Source: Aminobacter aminovorans (GTDB taxonomy: Bacteria > Pseudomonadota > Alphaproteobacteria > Rhizobiales > Rhizobiaceae). Taken from it: DNA of 64,000 bases. A model generated the notes under the pieces. It was given only the letters and a program-made list of their open reading frames with translations. It was not told where the DNA came from and did no database searches. Below, piece after piece: positions 35,665-45,024 of the stretch (within the stretch, counting starts at the first letter, position 1; every line of letters begins with the position of its first letter). The DNA lies in the NCBI RefSeq assembly GCF_900445235.1, contig NZ_UFSM01000001.1, positions 3,859,501 to 3,923,500 of the forward strand, written 5' to 3'. Position numbers and translations under genes: made by a program.

Positions 35665-36852
35665 TTAGGAAACCACCCCGAGCTCACGCCCGACCTCGCC
35701 AAACGCCGTTATCGCGCGGTCGATATCGGCTGTCGAATGCGCCGCCGACATCTGCGTGCGAATGCGCGCCTGGCCCTTGGGGACCACCGGGAACGAAAAG
35801 CCGATGACATAGATGCCGCGCTTTAGCATCCGGGCGGCCATCTCCTGGGCCACCGTCGCATCGCCGAGCATGACCGGGATGATCGGGTGGTCGGCGCCGG
35901 CGAGCGTGAAGCCGAGCTTGCCCATGCCCGAGCGGAAGTGCCGGGCATTGGCATCGAGCTTTTCGCGCAAGGCCCCGCCCCCGGCGATCATGTCGAGCAC
36001 CTTGATCGAGGCGCCGGCGATGGCAGGCGCAAGCGTGTTGGAGAAGAGATAGGGCCGCGAGCGCTGGCGCAGCCAGTCGACGACCTCGCGCCTGGCCGAG
36101 GTGTAGCCGCCGGAGGCGCCGCCCAGCGCCTTGCCGAGCGTGCCGGTGATGATGTCGACCCGGCCCTCGACGCCGCAATGCTCCGGGGTGCCGCGCCCGT
36201 TCCGGCCGACGAAACCGACGGCATGGCTGTCGTCGACCATCACCATCGCGCCGTATTTGTCGGCAAGGTCGCAGATACCTCTGAGATTGGCGATGATGCC
36301 GTCCATCGAGAACACGCCGTCGGTGGCGATCAGCTTGAAGCGGCTGCCCTCGGCTTTCCTCAACTCCTCCTCGAGTGCCGCCATGTCGTTGTTGGCGTAG
36401 CGAAAACGCCTGGCCTTGGAGAGCCTGACGCCGTCGATGATCGAGGCGTGGTTGAGCGCGTCGGAGATGATGGCGTCTTCTTCGCCGAGCAACGTCTCGA
36501 ACAGCCCGGCATTGGCATCGAAACAGGAGGAATAGAGGATCGTGTCCTCCATGCCGAGGAAGCCGGAGAGCCTGGCCTCCAGTTGCTTGTGCTCTTCCTG
36601 CGTGCCGCAGATGAAGCGCACCGAGGCCATGCCGTAGCCATAACGGTCGAGTGCGGTCTTGGCCGCGTCGCGCAGTTCGTGGCTGTCGGCGAGGCCGAGA
36701 TAGTTGTTGGCGCAGAAATTCAGCACCTTTTCGCCGCCGACTTCGATTTCGGCACCCTGCGTCGAGGTGATGACCCGCTCCGACTTGTAGAGGCCGGCGG
36801 ATCGGAGGCCGGACAGTTCCGTCTGGAGATGGGAGAGGAAAGCACTTGTCAT
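35665..36852 (-). CDS. kbl: 2-amino-3-ketobutyrate CoA ligase
   Basis: A PLP-dependent alpha-oxoamine synthase, 395 residues, cleaving 2-amino-3-ketobutyrate with CoA to glycine and acetyl-CoA. Seen are [11 protein letters not shown] (PLP-binding Asp/His, about residue 207) and [14 protein letters not shown] with the Schiff-base Lys (about 244). It is the first gene of the kbl-tdh threonine degradation operon. Confidence 0.97.
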   Translation of the reverse strand: MTSAFLSHLQTELSGLRSAGLYKSERVITSTQGAEIEVGGEKVLNFCANNYLGLADSHELRDAAKTALDRYGYGMASVRFICGTQEEHKQLEARLSGFLGMEDTILYSSCFDANAGLFETLLGEEDAIISDALNHASIIDGVRLSKARRFRYANNDMAALEEELRKAEGSRFKLIATDGVFSMDGIIANLRGICDLADKYGAMVMVDDSHAVGFVGRNGRGTPEHCGVEGRVDIITGTLGKALGGASGGYTSARREVVDWLRQRSRPYLFSNTLAPAIAGASIKVLDMIAGGGALREKLDANARHFRSGMGKLGFTLAGADHPIIPVMLGDATVAQEMAARMLKRGIYVIGFSFPVVPKGQARIRTQMSAAHSTADIDRAITAFGEVGRELGVVS

Positions 36853-36989
36853 CGCGTCATGTCCCGTTCGTTGCCCTGATATGGCGGCAAGACTTGGCCG
36901 ATACTACAGGAAATACGACCCGAGAGGTCGATCATCCCTGGCGCAGGATGCGGCCAAGCCGGGCCACCTTGCAACGGGCACGTTTGACG

Positions 36990-37020
36990 AGAAAAGAGCC
37001 GGCCGGGACGACCGGCTCTT
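36990..37020 (-). terminator. Terminator after the first cupin gene
   Basis: AAGAGCCGG (36994-37002) and CCGGCTCTT (37012-37020) form a 9-bp stem. On the minus strand the stem is followed by TTTTC. It lies 10 nt past the cupin stop codon. Confidence 0.8.
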
Positions 37021-37030
37021 CAAGACTTGG

Positions 37031-37510
37031 TCAGGACAGCGGCGCGCCGATGATGTCGATGCCGTTGCGAGCACAGGCCTCGGTGAGCGCCTTGATGGCC
37101 TCAGGCGTCGGCGCAAGCTGAGGCGGAAACTCCGCCTTGTCTGTGGGCACGCCGATTTCCCGCACCAGGCGCTCGAAGTCGCCGCGCGTGGTGACGGTCA
37201 GGCAGCGGGCGCCCTCGGCGGATTCGACGCGATAGCTGTGCGGAACACCCTTCGGCGCCATCATGATCTGGCCGGCGCGGCCGTAGAGCTCCTTGCCGCC
37301 GACATTGAAGCGCATCACGCCTTCGAGGATATGGAACACCTCGTCCTCATTGACGTGGATGTGGAGCGGCGGCGACGAGCCGTAGGGCATCAGATGTTCG
37401 ATGACGCTGATCGTGTCGGCTCCCGCCTGACCGGATAGCTTGATGGTTGCCAGGGAGCCGGCGAACCACAGCAATTCGCCGTCACTGTCGGTCTTCGCAT
37501 GCATGGTCAT
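37031..37510 (-). CDS. Cupin-domain protein, paralogue 1
   Basis: A 159-residue single-domain cupin. Motif 1 is PLHIHVNEDEVFHILEG (about residue 45, HxH...E...H metal ligands) and motif 2 is PKGVPHSYRVES. The C terminus IDIIGAPLS is nearly the same as that of the paralogue at 38955-39434. The start is the ATG at 37510, 6 nt after AAAGGA. It is transcribed divergently from the adjacent dehydratase gene. Whether it is an enzyme or a binding protein is unknown. Confidence 0.88.
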   Translation of the reverse strand: MTMHAKTDSDGELLWFAGSLATIKLSGQAGADTISVIEHLMPYGSSPPLHIHVNEDEVFHILEGVMRFNVGGKELYGRAGQIMMAPKGVPHSYRVESAEGARCLTVTTRGDFERLVREIGVPTDKAEFPPQLAPTPEAIKALTEACARNGIDIIGAPLS

Positions 37511-37616
37511 TGTGTGTCCTTTCGAGCAACGCGGTCTGAAAAGCCGCGGTGCCACCGATCTAAGCGGCGACCGTATCCGTTCGAATTCAGCGAAACCGAA
37601 CGCTGTATCTGAAACC

Positions 37617-37629
37617 TGAAACAATTCGC
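37617..37629 (-). promoter_or_regulatory. Shared upstream box, copy 1
   Basis: TGAAACAATTCGC (plus strand) lies 107 nt upstream of the first cupin start. The identical 13 nt lie 106 nt upstream of the second cupin start (39540-39552). GTTTCA/TGAAAC half-sites recur around both. It is probably a regulator site or conserved promoter part. Confidence 0.55.
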
Positions 37630-37772
37630 ACCATATACGAAAGCAAAAGAACTCCTCTCGCGAGAGCCGAGCTTGTCGGGAAAACGACGCGGGCACGTGC
37701 CGTTTCCTTCGTCGCGATGGTCGTCCGCCCGGTTTATCCTTCGCCGAGATCAGTCTGCGCCGAGGGGACAAC

Positions 37773-38888
37773 ATGGCCGACGCGAGCATTTCAGGCATCC
37801 GCATCTACAGGCAATGGCAGCCGTTTCGCGACGGCACCTATCGCTGCTCGGGCGGGCGCAGCGCCGAGGGCTTCGATTCGACCATCGTCGAGGTCACCAG
37901 CCGCGACGGCGCCAGGGGCTATGGCGAAATGGCGCCGCTCGGCAGTTTCTACGACCCGGCCTTTGCCGCTGGCGCCCGCGAAGCGATGAAGGAACTGGCG
38001 CCGCAGTTGCTCGGCTGCGCGGCATCAGGCATCGAGGCGCTCAACCGGCGCATGGAGCTGTTGCTCAAGGGCCATCCTTACGCCAAGTCGGCCATCGACA
38101 TGGCGCTGTGGGACCTGGCCGGCAAACGCGCCGGCCTGTCGCTGGCCGCGCTCTCAGGCGGCGCCGAGGGAGAGCGCCTTGCGCTCTACCGCTCCATCGC
38201 CCAGCAGGCGCCCGACGCCATGGCTGTCAGGGCGACAAAATACATCGCCGAAGGGTATCGCCGGCTGCAGGTCAAGGTCGGGCTCGACGTCAATGAGGAT
38301 ATCGCACGGCTGGAGGCGGTGCGGGCAGCGGTGCCCAGCGAGACCGTGCTGTTCTGCGACGCCAATGCCAGCTGGGGCACAGCGGAGACAAGGCGTTTCC
38401 TGATGGCGACGCGCAATCTCGACTACACACTGGAGCAGCCTTGCGCGAGTTATGAGGAAAACCTCGCCATCCGCCGCGCCACCGACCGGCCGCTGGTGCT
38501 TGACGAGACCATAGACGGCGCCGATGTGCTCATCCGCGCGATATCAGACGGTCTGGTCGACGGCATCACCATCAAGCTCGCGCGCGTCGGCGGCCTGACC
38601 AAGGCCAAGCTTTTGCGCGACATCGCGATTGCCAAAAACCTGAAGGTGACGATCGAAGACACCGGCGGCGCCCAGATCGACACGGCGGCCTATTCGGGCC
38701 TGCTCTTGTCGACGCCCGAGCATCTCAGGCAGCACACTGTCGACTTCCACAACTGGGTGACGGTGGCCAATGCAAGCGGCGAGTTTGCCATTTCAGGCGG
38801 CATGATGGCCCTGCCCGGCGGGCCGGGTCTCGGCCTCGACGTCGAGCCTGACCTGTTCGGCGAACCGCTGTTTTCCTGCAGCCTTTGA
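37773..38888 (+). CDS. Enolase-superfamily dehydratase, cis-3-hydroxy-L-proline type
   Basis: A 371-residue mandelate racemase/muconate lactonizing enzyme-family protein. The first catalytic Lys is in LQVKVGLDV (about residue 165), metal ligands are in FCDANASW (about 193), LEQPC and LDETIDG (about 245), and the second Lys is in TIKLARVGG (about 268). The two-Lys arrangement and overall sequence fit cis-3-hydroxy-L-proline dehydratase, which gives delta1-pyrroline-2-carboxylate. Proline-betaine epimerases are related alternatives. GAGGGGA precedes the ATG. It is flanked on both sides by paralogous minus-strand cupins. Confidence 0.82.
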   Translation: MADASISGIRIYRQWQPFRDGTYRCSGGRSAEGFDSTIVEVTSRDGARGYGEMAPLGSFYDPAFAAGAREAMKELAPQLLGCAASGIEALNRRMELLLKGHPYAKSAIDMALWDLAGKRAGLSLAALSGGAEGERLALYRSIAQQAPDAMAVRATKYIAEGYRRLQVKVGLDVNEDIARLEAVRAAVPSETVLFCDANASWGTAETRRFLMATRNLDYTLEQPCASYEENLAIRRATDRPLVLDETIDGADVLIRAISDGLVDGITIKLARVGGLTKAKLLRDIAIAKNLKVTIEDTGGAQIDTAAYSGLLLSTPEHLRQHTVDFHNWVTVANASGEFAISGGMMALPGGPGLGLDVEPDLFGEPLFSCSL

Positions 38889-38907
38889 AGAGGCAGCCTT
38901 TGAAGAG
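38878..38907. repeat. 15-bp tandem duplication over the stop codon
   Basis: GCAGCCTTTGAAGAG occurs twice back to back (38878-38892, 38893-38907). The first copy contains the TGA stop of the dehydratase gene. Confidence 0.85.
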
Positions 38908-38909
38908 AT

Positions 38910-38943
38910 GGCTGGACGGACACGCCCCCGCACCCGTCCAGCC
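38910..38943. terminator. Bidirectional terminator hairpin
   Basis: Perfect 10-bp arms GGCTGGACGG (38910-38919) and CCGTCCAGCC (38934-38943) between two convergent genes (dehydratase and second cupin). Confidence 0.65.
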
Positions 38944-38954
38944 TGATGTCGGCG

Positions 38955-39434
38955 CTATCGTAGCGGAGCGCCGACGACCTCGATGTTGTGTTGGGCGCAG
39001 GTGTCGAAGAAACGCTGCGTCGTCTCAGGCGTACGCTCCGCCCGCGGCGGCAGGCTGTCGGTCGGCGCCGGCATGCTCATCTGGCGAACCATCTGCTCGA
39101 ACTCGGCACCCTGGGTGACGATCAGGCATGTTGCGGCGTCAGTCGATTCGATTCTGAAATTGTGCGGCAGCCCCTTGGGGGCCATCACCGTCTGGCCGAC
39201 ATGGACAGGGAAATCCTTGCCGTCGACGAAAAACTGCATCGTGCCTTCGAGCATGTGAATGACTTCGTCGCCGCTGAGCGTGATGTGCAGCGGCGTCGTT
39301 TCGCCCTGCGGCATGCGGCATTCGATGACGCTGATCTGGTCGTCGCCGGCGCTCGCCGGCACGCGGATGGTCATCAGGTTGTCGCCGAACCACAAGATCT
39401 GGTTGGCGTTTTCAGCCCTGGTCTGAGCGCTCAC
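38955..39434 (-). CDS. Cupin-domain protein, paralogue 2
   Basis: A 159-residue cupin, exactly the length of the paralogue at 37031-37510 and similar throughout (LLWFAG/ILWFGD start, SVIE block, PLHI cupin motif, APKGxPH motif 2, VGAPLR end). In motif 1 the second His is replaced: PLHITLSGDEVIHMLEG instead of HIH, so metal binding may differ. It shares the 13-nt upstream box with paralogue 1 and lies convergent with the dehydratase. Confidence 0.87.
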   Translation of the reverse strand: MSAQTRAENANQILWFGDNLMTIRVPASAGDDQISVIECRMPQGETTPLHITLSGDEVIHMLEGTMQFFVDGKDFPVHVGQTVMAPKGLPHNFRIESTDAATCLIVTQGAEFEQMVRQMSMPAPTDSLPPRAERTPETTQRFFDTCAQHNIEVVGAPLR

Positions 39435-39539
39435 AGATTATTCTCCCCGCACCCCGGCGAAATCAGCCGGCCAGATCGGGAATTATCGACGCGATGTAAC
39501 CGTTTGAGGTTGGCAGCCGCCGCTCATGTTTCAGATCAA

Positions 39540-39552
39540 TGAAACAATTCGC
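39540..39552 (-). promoter_or_regulatory. Shared upstream box, copy 2
   Basis: TGAAACAATTCGC, identical to 37617-37629 and 106 nt before the second cupin start. Here an inverted GTTTCA/TGAAAC pair also spans 39528-39545. Confidence 0.55.
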
Positions 39553-39634
39553 GCGTAAGTCGAAATATATTCGCACTTCCTAAACCTGAAAGCGAAAGTC
39601 GTATTGGCTCCGCGGGCGGTCTGCAGCGCCAACA

Positions 39635-39670
39635 AAAGCGGCCGCGAAGCGCTTGCTTTGCGGCCGCTTT
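39635..39670 (-). terminator. Terminator after gcdH
   Basis: AAAGCGGCCGC (39635-39645) and GCGGCCGCTTT (39660-39670) give an 11-bp stem. In the minus direction it is followed by TTTTG, 27 nt past the gcdH stop. Confidence 0.8.
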
Positions 39671-39696
39671 AGGCGACTTCGGGTTGCGGCCGAGGC

Positions 39697-40899
39697 TTAG
39701 AAGAACGCCTGCAGGCCGGTCTGGGCGCGGCCCAGGATCAGCGCATGCACGTCATGCGTGCCTTCATAGGTGTTGACCGTCTCCAAATTCTGCGCGTGGC
39801 GCATGACGTGGTAGCCGATCTGGATGCCGTTGCCGCCATGCATGTCGCGGGCGACACGGGCGATGTCGAGGGCCTTGCCGCAATTGTTGCGCTTGACGAT
39901 CGAGATCATCTCCGGCGCGAACTTGTGCTCGTCCATCAGGCGGCCGACACGCAGCGAACCCTGCAGGCCGAGCGCGATCTCGGTCTGCATGTCGGCCAGC
40001 TTCTTCTGGTAGAGCTGGGTGCCGGCCAGCGGCTTGCCGAACTGCTTGCGGTCGAGGCCATACTGGCGGGCGCGGTGCCAGCAATCCTCGGCCGCACCCA
40101 TGACGCCCCAGGAAATGCCGTAGCGGGCGCGATTGAGGCAGCCGAACGGCCCCTTGAGGCCCGAGACGTTGGGCAGCAGCGCGTCTTCGCCGACTTCGAC
40201 GCCTTCCATGACGATCTCGCCAGTGATCGAGGCGCGCAGCGACAGCTTGCCGCCGATCTTCGGCGCCGACAGGCCCTTCATGCCCTTTTCGAGCACGAAA
40301 CCGCGGATCTGGTTGTCATGGGCTGCAGACTTGGCCCAGACGACGAAGACATCGGCGATCGGCGCGTTTGAGATCCACATCTTCGAGCCGGAGATCCTGT
40401 AGCCATTGGCGGTCTTCTCGGCGCGGGTCTTCATGCCGCCCGGGTCGGAACCTGCGTCCGGCTCGGTCAGGCCGAAGCAGCCGATCCACTCACCCGAAGC
40501 AAGCTTGGGCAGGTACTTCTTGCGCTGCTCCTCGGAGCCATAGGCATAGATCGGGTACATCACCAAGGACGACTGCACCGACATCATCGAGCGATAGCCG
40601 GAATCGATGCGCTCGACCTCGCGCGCCACCAGCCCATAGGTGACGTAGCCGGCGCCAAGGCCGCCATATTCCTCGGGAACAGTGATGCCGAGCAGGCCGG
40701 CCTCGCCCATTTCGCGGAAGATCGCCGGATCGGTCTTCTCGTCGAGATAGGCCTCCTCGATGCGCGGCGCGAGCTTGTCGGCGGCAAAGGCTGCGGCGCC
40801 GTCGCGCACCATGCGCTCGTCTTCGGTCAGCTGGTCTTCGATCAGGAACGGGTCGGCCCAGACAAAGCTGCCGCCGCCGGCCGGTGTGGATGCGCTCAT
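39697..40899 (-). CDS. gcdH: Glutaryl-CoA dehydrogenase
   Basis: An acyl-CoA dehydrogenase-family flavoprotein, 400 residues, converting glutaryl-CoA to crotonyl-CoA and CO2 in lysine/tryptophan/glutarate catabolism. Seen are [17 protein letters not shown] (FAD/substrate region, about residue 155), [12 protein letters not shown], and the catalytic-Glu end [17 protein letters not shown] (about 376), which together favour GCDH over other acyl-CoA dehydrogenases. GGAGGAA precedes the ATG. It is divergent from a LysR gene with a palindrome in between. Confidence 0.95.
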   Translation of the reverse strand: MSASTPAGGGSFVWADPFLIEDQLTEDERMVRDGAAAFAADKLAPRIEEAYLDEKTDPAIFREMGEAGLLGITVPEEYGGLGAGYVTYGLVAREVERIDSGYRSMMSVQSSLVMYPIYAYGSEEQRKKYLPKLASGEWIGCFGLTEPDAGSDPGGMKTRAEKTANGYRISGSKMWISNAPIADVFVVWAKSAAHDNQIRGFVLEKGMKGLSAPKIGGKLSLRASITGEIVMEGVEVGEDALLPNVSGLKGPFGCLNRARYGISWGVMGAAEDCWHRARQYGLDRKQFGKPLAGTQLYQKKLADMQTEIALGLQGSLRVGRLMDEHKFAPEMISIVKRNNCGKALDIARVARDMHGGNGIQIGYHVMRHAQNLETVNTYEGTHDVHALILGRAQTGLQAFF

Positions 40900-40971
40900 G
40901 GTTCCTCCGGAGAATGGGTGAATTCGTCGCCATCCTAGACCGCTTCGGCACTTTTCGCTAACAAGTAATCT

Positions 40972-40986
40972 CGCATAGTTTATGCG
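40972..40986. promoter_or_regulatory. LysR operator candidate, gcdH/lysR intergenic
   Basis: CGCATAGTTTATGCG: perfect 6-bp arms around 3 nt, 33 bp before the LysR start and 73 bp before gcdH. Its position in a divergent promoter region is typical for LysR autoregulation. Confidence 0.6.
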
Positions 40987-41018
40987 TAAATTCGATCAAC
41001 TCGGTCAGAGGCCAGGCG

Positions 41019-41912
41019 ATGCGCCGCAGCTATGTCCCAACGATTGCAGAGCTTGAGGCGTTTCGCGCCTGCGCCAGCCTCGGCACGACAATTCGCGCCG
41101 CCGATCAGCTTGGCCTGACGCAAAGCTCGGTCAGCCGCTCGATCGGCCAGCTGGAGGACCGGCTCGGCGTGGCGCTGTTCCACCGTGTCCGGCAGCGGCT
41201 GGCGCTGTCGGATGCCGGCCGGCGCTTTGCCCGCGATGCCGAAGCCATTCTCGACAGCCTGCATGAGGCGGCGGTGCGCACCATGGCTTTTGGCGGCCAG
41301 TCCGACGTGCTCAGCCTCGCGGTGCTGCCGACATTGGCCGACCGCTGGCTGATCCCCAGGCTTGCCGGCTTCCACGCCGCCCACCCACATGTCGCCATCG
41401 ACCTTGCGGTGCGGCTGGAAACCGTCGACTTCGAAACCGAAGCCTTCGATGCCGCGATCCAGCGCGGTCCGGCCGAGACGGGACAGCCCGGCGTCGTCAG
41501 GCTGTTCGACGAGGTCCTCGTCGTGGTCGCCGCGCCTGAACTGCTCGACGGGCGCGCTGCACTCGACGATGCCGAACTTGCCGCGTTGCCGCTGCTGCAA
41601 CAGTCGACGCGGCCGACGCTGTGGCTGCAATGGTTCCAGGCCGCCGGCATCGACCCGCGCACCACCTTGCGCGGCCACCGCTTCGAGCAGTTCTCGATGG
41701 TGGTCGAGGCGGCGGTCGCCGGCCTTGGCGTGGCGCTGGTGCCTGAGGTGCTGGCCGAGCGCGAACTCGGCACCGGCCGGCTGGTCATGGCCTCGCCCAA
41801 CCGCATCGCCGGCGAAGCGCCCTACCGGCTCGCCTTCCGCCCAGGCAGCGAGGACCGCCCGGGCCTGCGCGAATTCGTCCGCTGGCTGACGGCGGAAACC
41901 GTCAGATCCTGA
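41019..41912 (+). CDS. LysR-family regulator next to gcdH
   Basis: A 297-residue LysR-type transcription factor: winged helix-turn-helix at residues 8-65 (ELEAFRACASLGTTIRAADQ, SQSSVSRSIGQLE-like) and an effector domain of the GcvA-like subgroup. It is divergent from gcdH, so a GcdR-like activator of glutaryl-CoA dehydrogenase is the natural guess. Its 3' end overlaps that of the demethylase-like gene by 11 bp in convergent orientation. Confidence 0.93.
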   Translation: MRRSYVPTIAELEAFRACASLGTTIRAADQLGLTQSSVSRSIGQLEDRLGVALFHRVRQRLALSDAGRRFARDAEAILDSLHEAAVRTMAFGGQSDVLSLAVLPTLADRWLIPRLAGFHAAHPHVAIDLAVRLETVDFETEAFDAAIQRGPAETGQPGVVRLFDEVLVVVAAPELLDGRAALDDAELAALPLLQQSTRPTLWLQWFQAAGIDPRTTLRGHRFEQFSMVVEAAVAGLGVALVPEVLAERELGTGRLVMASPNRIAGEAPYRLAFRPGSEDRPGLREFVRWLTAETVRS

Positions 41913-43947
41913 GGCCGAAGCGGATGCCGTCATAGATGGCGGCGTGGATGTTGCGCGCCTGAACCGCGTCGCCGATGCGCAGCAAGAGGAAACGGCCCTC
42001 CGGGTTGTTGTCGGGGAAGATGTCGCCGCCATGGATCAGACTGTTATAGTCGATGGCGCCTGAATTCTTCGACAGCGGCTTGAGTTCGAGATAGAGCTCG
42101 TCGAGCGGCAGCGTGCCATGCTCGACCACCACCTGGTCGACGCGGCGCTCCTCGCTCCAGCCCTTGGCGAAATCCGAAACAAGCGTTGCCACCAGCTGGT
42201 TGCCGTCGCGCCGCACCCGTTGCAGCCGCGTGTTGATGGTGATCTTCACCCCATGGCGGTGAAACGCCTCCATATAGGGCACGTGGTTCATGCCGCCGAT
42301 CTCGGGGGCAAAAAAGCGCTCCGGCGTCAGAAGCTCGAGCTTCCTGCCGGCCTTGCCGATCAGCTCGGCCGCCGTCATGCCCTGGTGGCCGCCATTGTCG
42401 TCATAAAGCAGTACGTTTTCGGACGGCTTGACGCTGCCGGCAATGATGTCCCAGCTCGAGGTCACCAGCTCGTCGCCGCCGTCGAGCGGCGGGTTCTGCG
42501 GCAGGCCGCCGGTGGCGATCACCACGGCGTCGGGGTCGAGCGCCAGCACGTCGTCCGCGCCGGCCCAGATGTCGTAGCGGATCTCGACGCCGAGGCGCTC
42601 CAGCTCGGCCAGCCGCCAGTCGACGATGCCGATCAGCTCGCGCCGGCGCGGGTTCTGGGCGGCCAGCCTGATCTGGCCGCCGGCCTGGCTCGCGGCTTCA
42701 AGGACGGTCACCTTGTGGCCGCGCTCGCCAAGGACCCGTGCCGCCTCAAGCCCGGCAGCGCCGGCGCCGACCACGACGGTTCTGCGCAGCGGCCCATCGG
42801 TGCGGGAAATGACATGCGGGATCGTCGCCTCGCGGCCGGTGGCGGCATTGTGGATGCAGAGCGCGCCGCCGCCCTCATAGATGCGGTCGAGGCAGTATGT
42901 GGCGCCGACGCAGGGCCTGATCCGGTGCTCCTCGCCCGCCATCACTTTTGCGGTGATATGCGGATCGGCGATGTGGGCGCGTGTCATGCCGACCATGTCG
43001 AGCTTGCCTGATGCAATCGCATGGCGGGCGGTGGCGACGTCGGAAATACGTGCGGCGTGGAAGACCGGAAACTTCGTTGCCGCCCTGATTTCACCGGCAA
43101 AATCGAGATGCGGCGAGGACGGCATGCCGTGGATGGGGATGACGCCGGTCAGTGCGGCATCGGTGTCGATATGGCCGCGGATGATGTTGAGGAAATCGAA
43201 CTTTCCTGACGACGCCAGCCGCCGGGCGATCTCGACGCCCTCGTCGCGCGTGAGACCCTTGTCCATGTCCTCGTCGGCGACCATGCGGATGCCGACGAGG
43301 AAATCCGGGCCGACGGCCGCGCGCACCGCATCGATGACCCGCCAGGTGAAGCGCAGGCGGTTGTCGAGCGAACCGCCATGATCGTCATCGCGGTGGTTGG
43401 TGACAGGCGACCAGAAACCGTCGAGCAGATGGCCGTAGGCCTCGAACTCGATGCCGTCGAGCCCCGCCGCCTGCATGCGCTGCGCGGCCGAGGCATAGTC
43501 GGCAACGATGCGGTCGAGGTCCCAGTCCTCGGCGGTCTTGGGGAAGGTGCGATGGGCGGCCTCGCGCACCGGCGAGGCACTCAGCACCGGCAGCCAGTCG
43601 GCCTTGTTCCAGGCGGTGCGCCGGCCGAGATGGGTGAGCTGGATCATCACCTTGCAGTCATGCTCGTGACACGCCTCCGCCAGATCGGCCATCCAGGGCA
43701 CGATGGCGTCGTCATAAGCGTGCAGATTGCCGAAGGCGGCCGGGCTGTCGCGCGACACGATGGCAGAGCCCGCCGTCATGGTCAGCGCCATGCCGCCCCT
43801 GGCCTTTTCGGCATGGTAGAGCCGGTAGCGCTCCTTGGGCATGCCGTCCTCGGAATAGGCCGGCTCGTGGCTCGTCGACATGATGCGGTTCTTGAGCGTG
43901 AGATGCCGGAGCTGGTAGGGCTGGAGAAGCGGATCGTTGCTGGTCAT
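41902..43947 (-). CDS. N-methylproline demethylase-like flavoprotein
   Basis: A 681-residue NADH:flavin oxidoreductase with fused FAD domain, of the trimethylamine/dimethylamine dehydrogenase architecture. An old-yellow-enzyme TIM barrel with FMN spans about residues 1-360 (TAGSAIVSRDS, IQLTHLGRRT). A Cys cluster for an iron-sulfur centre follows (RPCVGATYCLDRIYEGG, ALCIHN), and an FAD/NAD domain begins at VVVGAGAAGLEAARVLGERG (about 390). Rhizobial relatives act in stachydrine (proline betaine) use, removing the last methyl from N-methylproline. GGGAAGG precedes the ATG. No electron-transfer partner gene is adjacent. Confidence 0.83.
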   Translation of the reverse strand: MTSNDPLLQPYQLRHLTLKNRIMSTSHEPAYSEDGMPKERYRLYHAEKARGGMALTMTAGSAIVSRDSPAAFGNLHAYDDAIVPWMADLAEACHEHDCKVMIQLTHLGRRTAWNKADWLPVLSASPVREAAHRTFPKTAEDWDLDRIVADYASAAQRMQAAGLDGIEFEAYGHLLDGFWSPVTNHRDDDHGGSLDNRLRFTWRVIDAVRAAVGPDFLVGIRMVADEDMDKGLTRDEGVEIARRLASSGKFDFLNIIRGHIDTDAALTGVIPIHGMPSSPHLDFAGEIRAATKFPVFHAARISDVATARHAIASGKLDMVGMTRAHIADPHITAKVMAGEEHRIRPCVGATYCLDRIYEGGGALCIHNAATGREATIPHVISRTDGPLRRTVVVGAGAAGLEAARVLGERGHKVTVLEAASQAGGQIRLAAQNPRRRELIGIVDWRLAELERLGVEIRYDIWAGADDVLALDPDAVVIATGGLPQNPPLDGGDELVTSSWDIIAGSVKPSENVLLYDDNGGHQGMTAAELIGKAGRKLELLTPERFFAPEIGGMNHVPYMEAFHRHGVKITINTRLQRVRRDGNQLVATLVSDFAKGWSEERRVDQVVVEHGTLPLDELYLELKPLSKNSGAIDYNSLIHGGDIFPDNNPEGRFLLLRIGDAVQARNIHAAIYDGIRFGLRI

Positions 43948-44060
43948 TGCCTTCCCGCATTGTCAGGCGCTAATACACGCCACTTGAAAATCTGGCCCGT
44001 GCAGTCTGGCGCATGCCGCCTTTCGGGCATTGAGCCAGGCCGATCCAGAAGAGCCGCCCA

Positions 44061-44522
44061 ATGACCAACACCGACACCCTCACCCAGCTCGGCACCCATG
44101 TGCAGACGCCGACTTCGCCCGAGACAGCCGTGCTCGAAACCGTGCCTTACGACCGCCTCGGCGGTCCGCCCGCCATCGTGCGCTTCACCTGCCCGGAGTT
44201 CACCTCGCTGTGCCCTGTCACCGGCCAGCCCGACTTCGCCCACATCGTCATCGACTATGCCCCCGACCGCATGCTGGTCGAATCCAAGTCGCTGAAGCTG
44301 TTCATGGTCTCGTTCCGCAACCATGGCGCCTTCCACGAGGACTGCACCGTGATGATCGGCCGCCGCGTCGTCGCCGCGACAAAACCGCTGTGGCTGCGCA
44401 TTGCCGGCTACTGGTATCCGCGCGGCGGCATCCCGATCGACGTGTTCTGGCAGACCGGCAGGCCGCCGGAAGGGGTGTGGCTGCCCGAAACCGGTGTCGC
44501 GCCCTATCGCGGCCGCGGCTGA
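44061..44522 (+). CDS. queF: NADPH-dependent preQ0 reductase
   Basis: Reduces 7-cyano-7-deazaguanine to preQ1 in queuosine biosynthesis, in the cytoplasm. This is a short unimodular QueF of 153 residues. The catalytic Cys is in [13 protein letters not shown] (about residue 51), the family NADPH motif is [15 protein letters not shown] (about 75), and HEDC follows. No riboswitch-like structure was identified in the 113-bp leader. Confidence 0.97.
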   Translation: MTNTDTLTQLGTHVQTPTSPETAVLETVPYDRLGGPPAIVRFTCPEFTSLCPVTGQPDFAHIVIDYAPDRMLVESKSLKLFMVSFRNHGAFHEDCTVMIGRRVVAATKPLWLRIAGYWYPRGGIPIDVFWQTGRPPEGVWLPETGVAPYRGRG

Positions 44523-44545
44523 ACGTTTCGAAGAGATTTGGGCGC

Positions 44546-44983
44546 TCACTGGCATTGATACTGGCTGAGAGCCCATTCATTGGTCACCGACAGCAGGTCG
44601 GCGACCTTCCATTCGCCGTCGACCTTCTTCAGCTTCCACTGCATGCGATGCGGCTCGCCGGCCGCGGTAAACGCCGCGACCACGATCGCCGTGTCGCCTG
44701 TTTCCGAGCCGATGATCTTCAGGCTTCTGTCGAGCTCGGCCTTGTCATAGGCCGTGCTGTCGAGCGGCATGTTGGTATCCAGGCAATCGCCCTGTTCCGA
44801 TTTTTCGAGCTGGTCGCGGGCGTCGAGCACCGCCTTGGCCGGATCGACGAAGCGGCCGCGTTCGGCCGGATCGAGTTCGAGCCCGACATGGTCGTAGAAC
44901 GGCCTGATCGCCTCGACGGCGGTGCCGGCAAATGCTGGGGTGGCCAGCAAGGGCAGGATGGCAGTTGCAAAAGCGGCTTTCAT
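44546..44983 (-). CDS. Secreted DUF3828-like protein
   Basis: A 145-residue exported protein: signal peptide MKAAFATAILPLLATPAFA, then a small mixed domain ending KVDGEWKVADLLSVTNEWALSQ, typical of DUF3828-like periplasmic proteins. The ATG at 44983 gives the best signal peptide. An upstream ATG at 45028 overlaps the previous stop codon (ATGA) and is also possible by translational coupling. It is the last gene of the apparent mttB operon. Function unknown. Confidence 0.8.
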   Translation of the reverse strand: MKAAFATAILPLLATPAFAGTAVEAIRPFYDHVGLELDPAERGRFVDPAKAVLDARDQLEKSEQGDCLDTNMPLDSTAYDKAELDRSLKIIGSETGDTAIVVAAFTAAGEPHRMQWKLKKVDGEWKVADLLSVTNEWALSQYQCQ

Positions 44984-45024
44984 GGCGGCCTCGGCGTTGG
45001 CGTGATGGCCCTCAATAGCACGCA

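Noticed and set aside
43948..44060. preQ1 riboswitch before queF
   Set aside because: I could not find the conserved loop and A-rich tail of a preQ1 aptamer in the leader.
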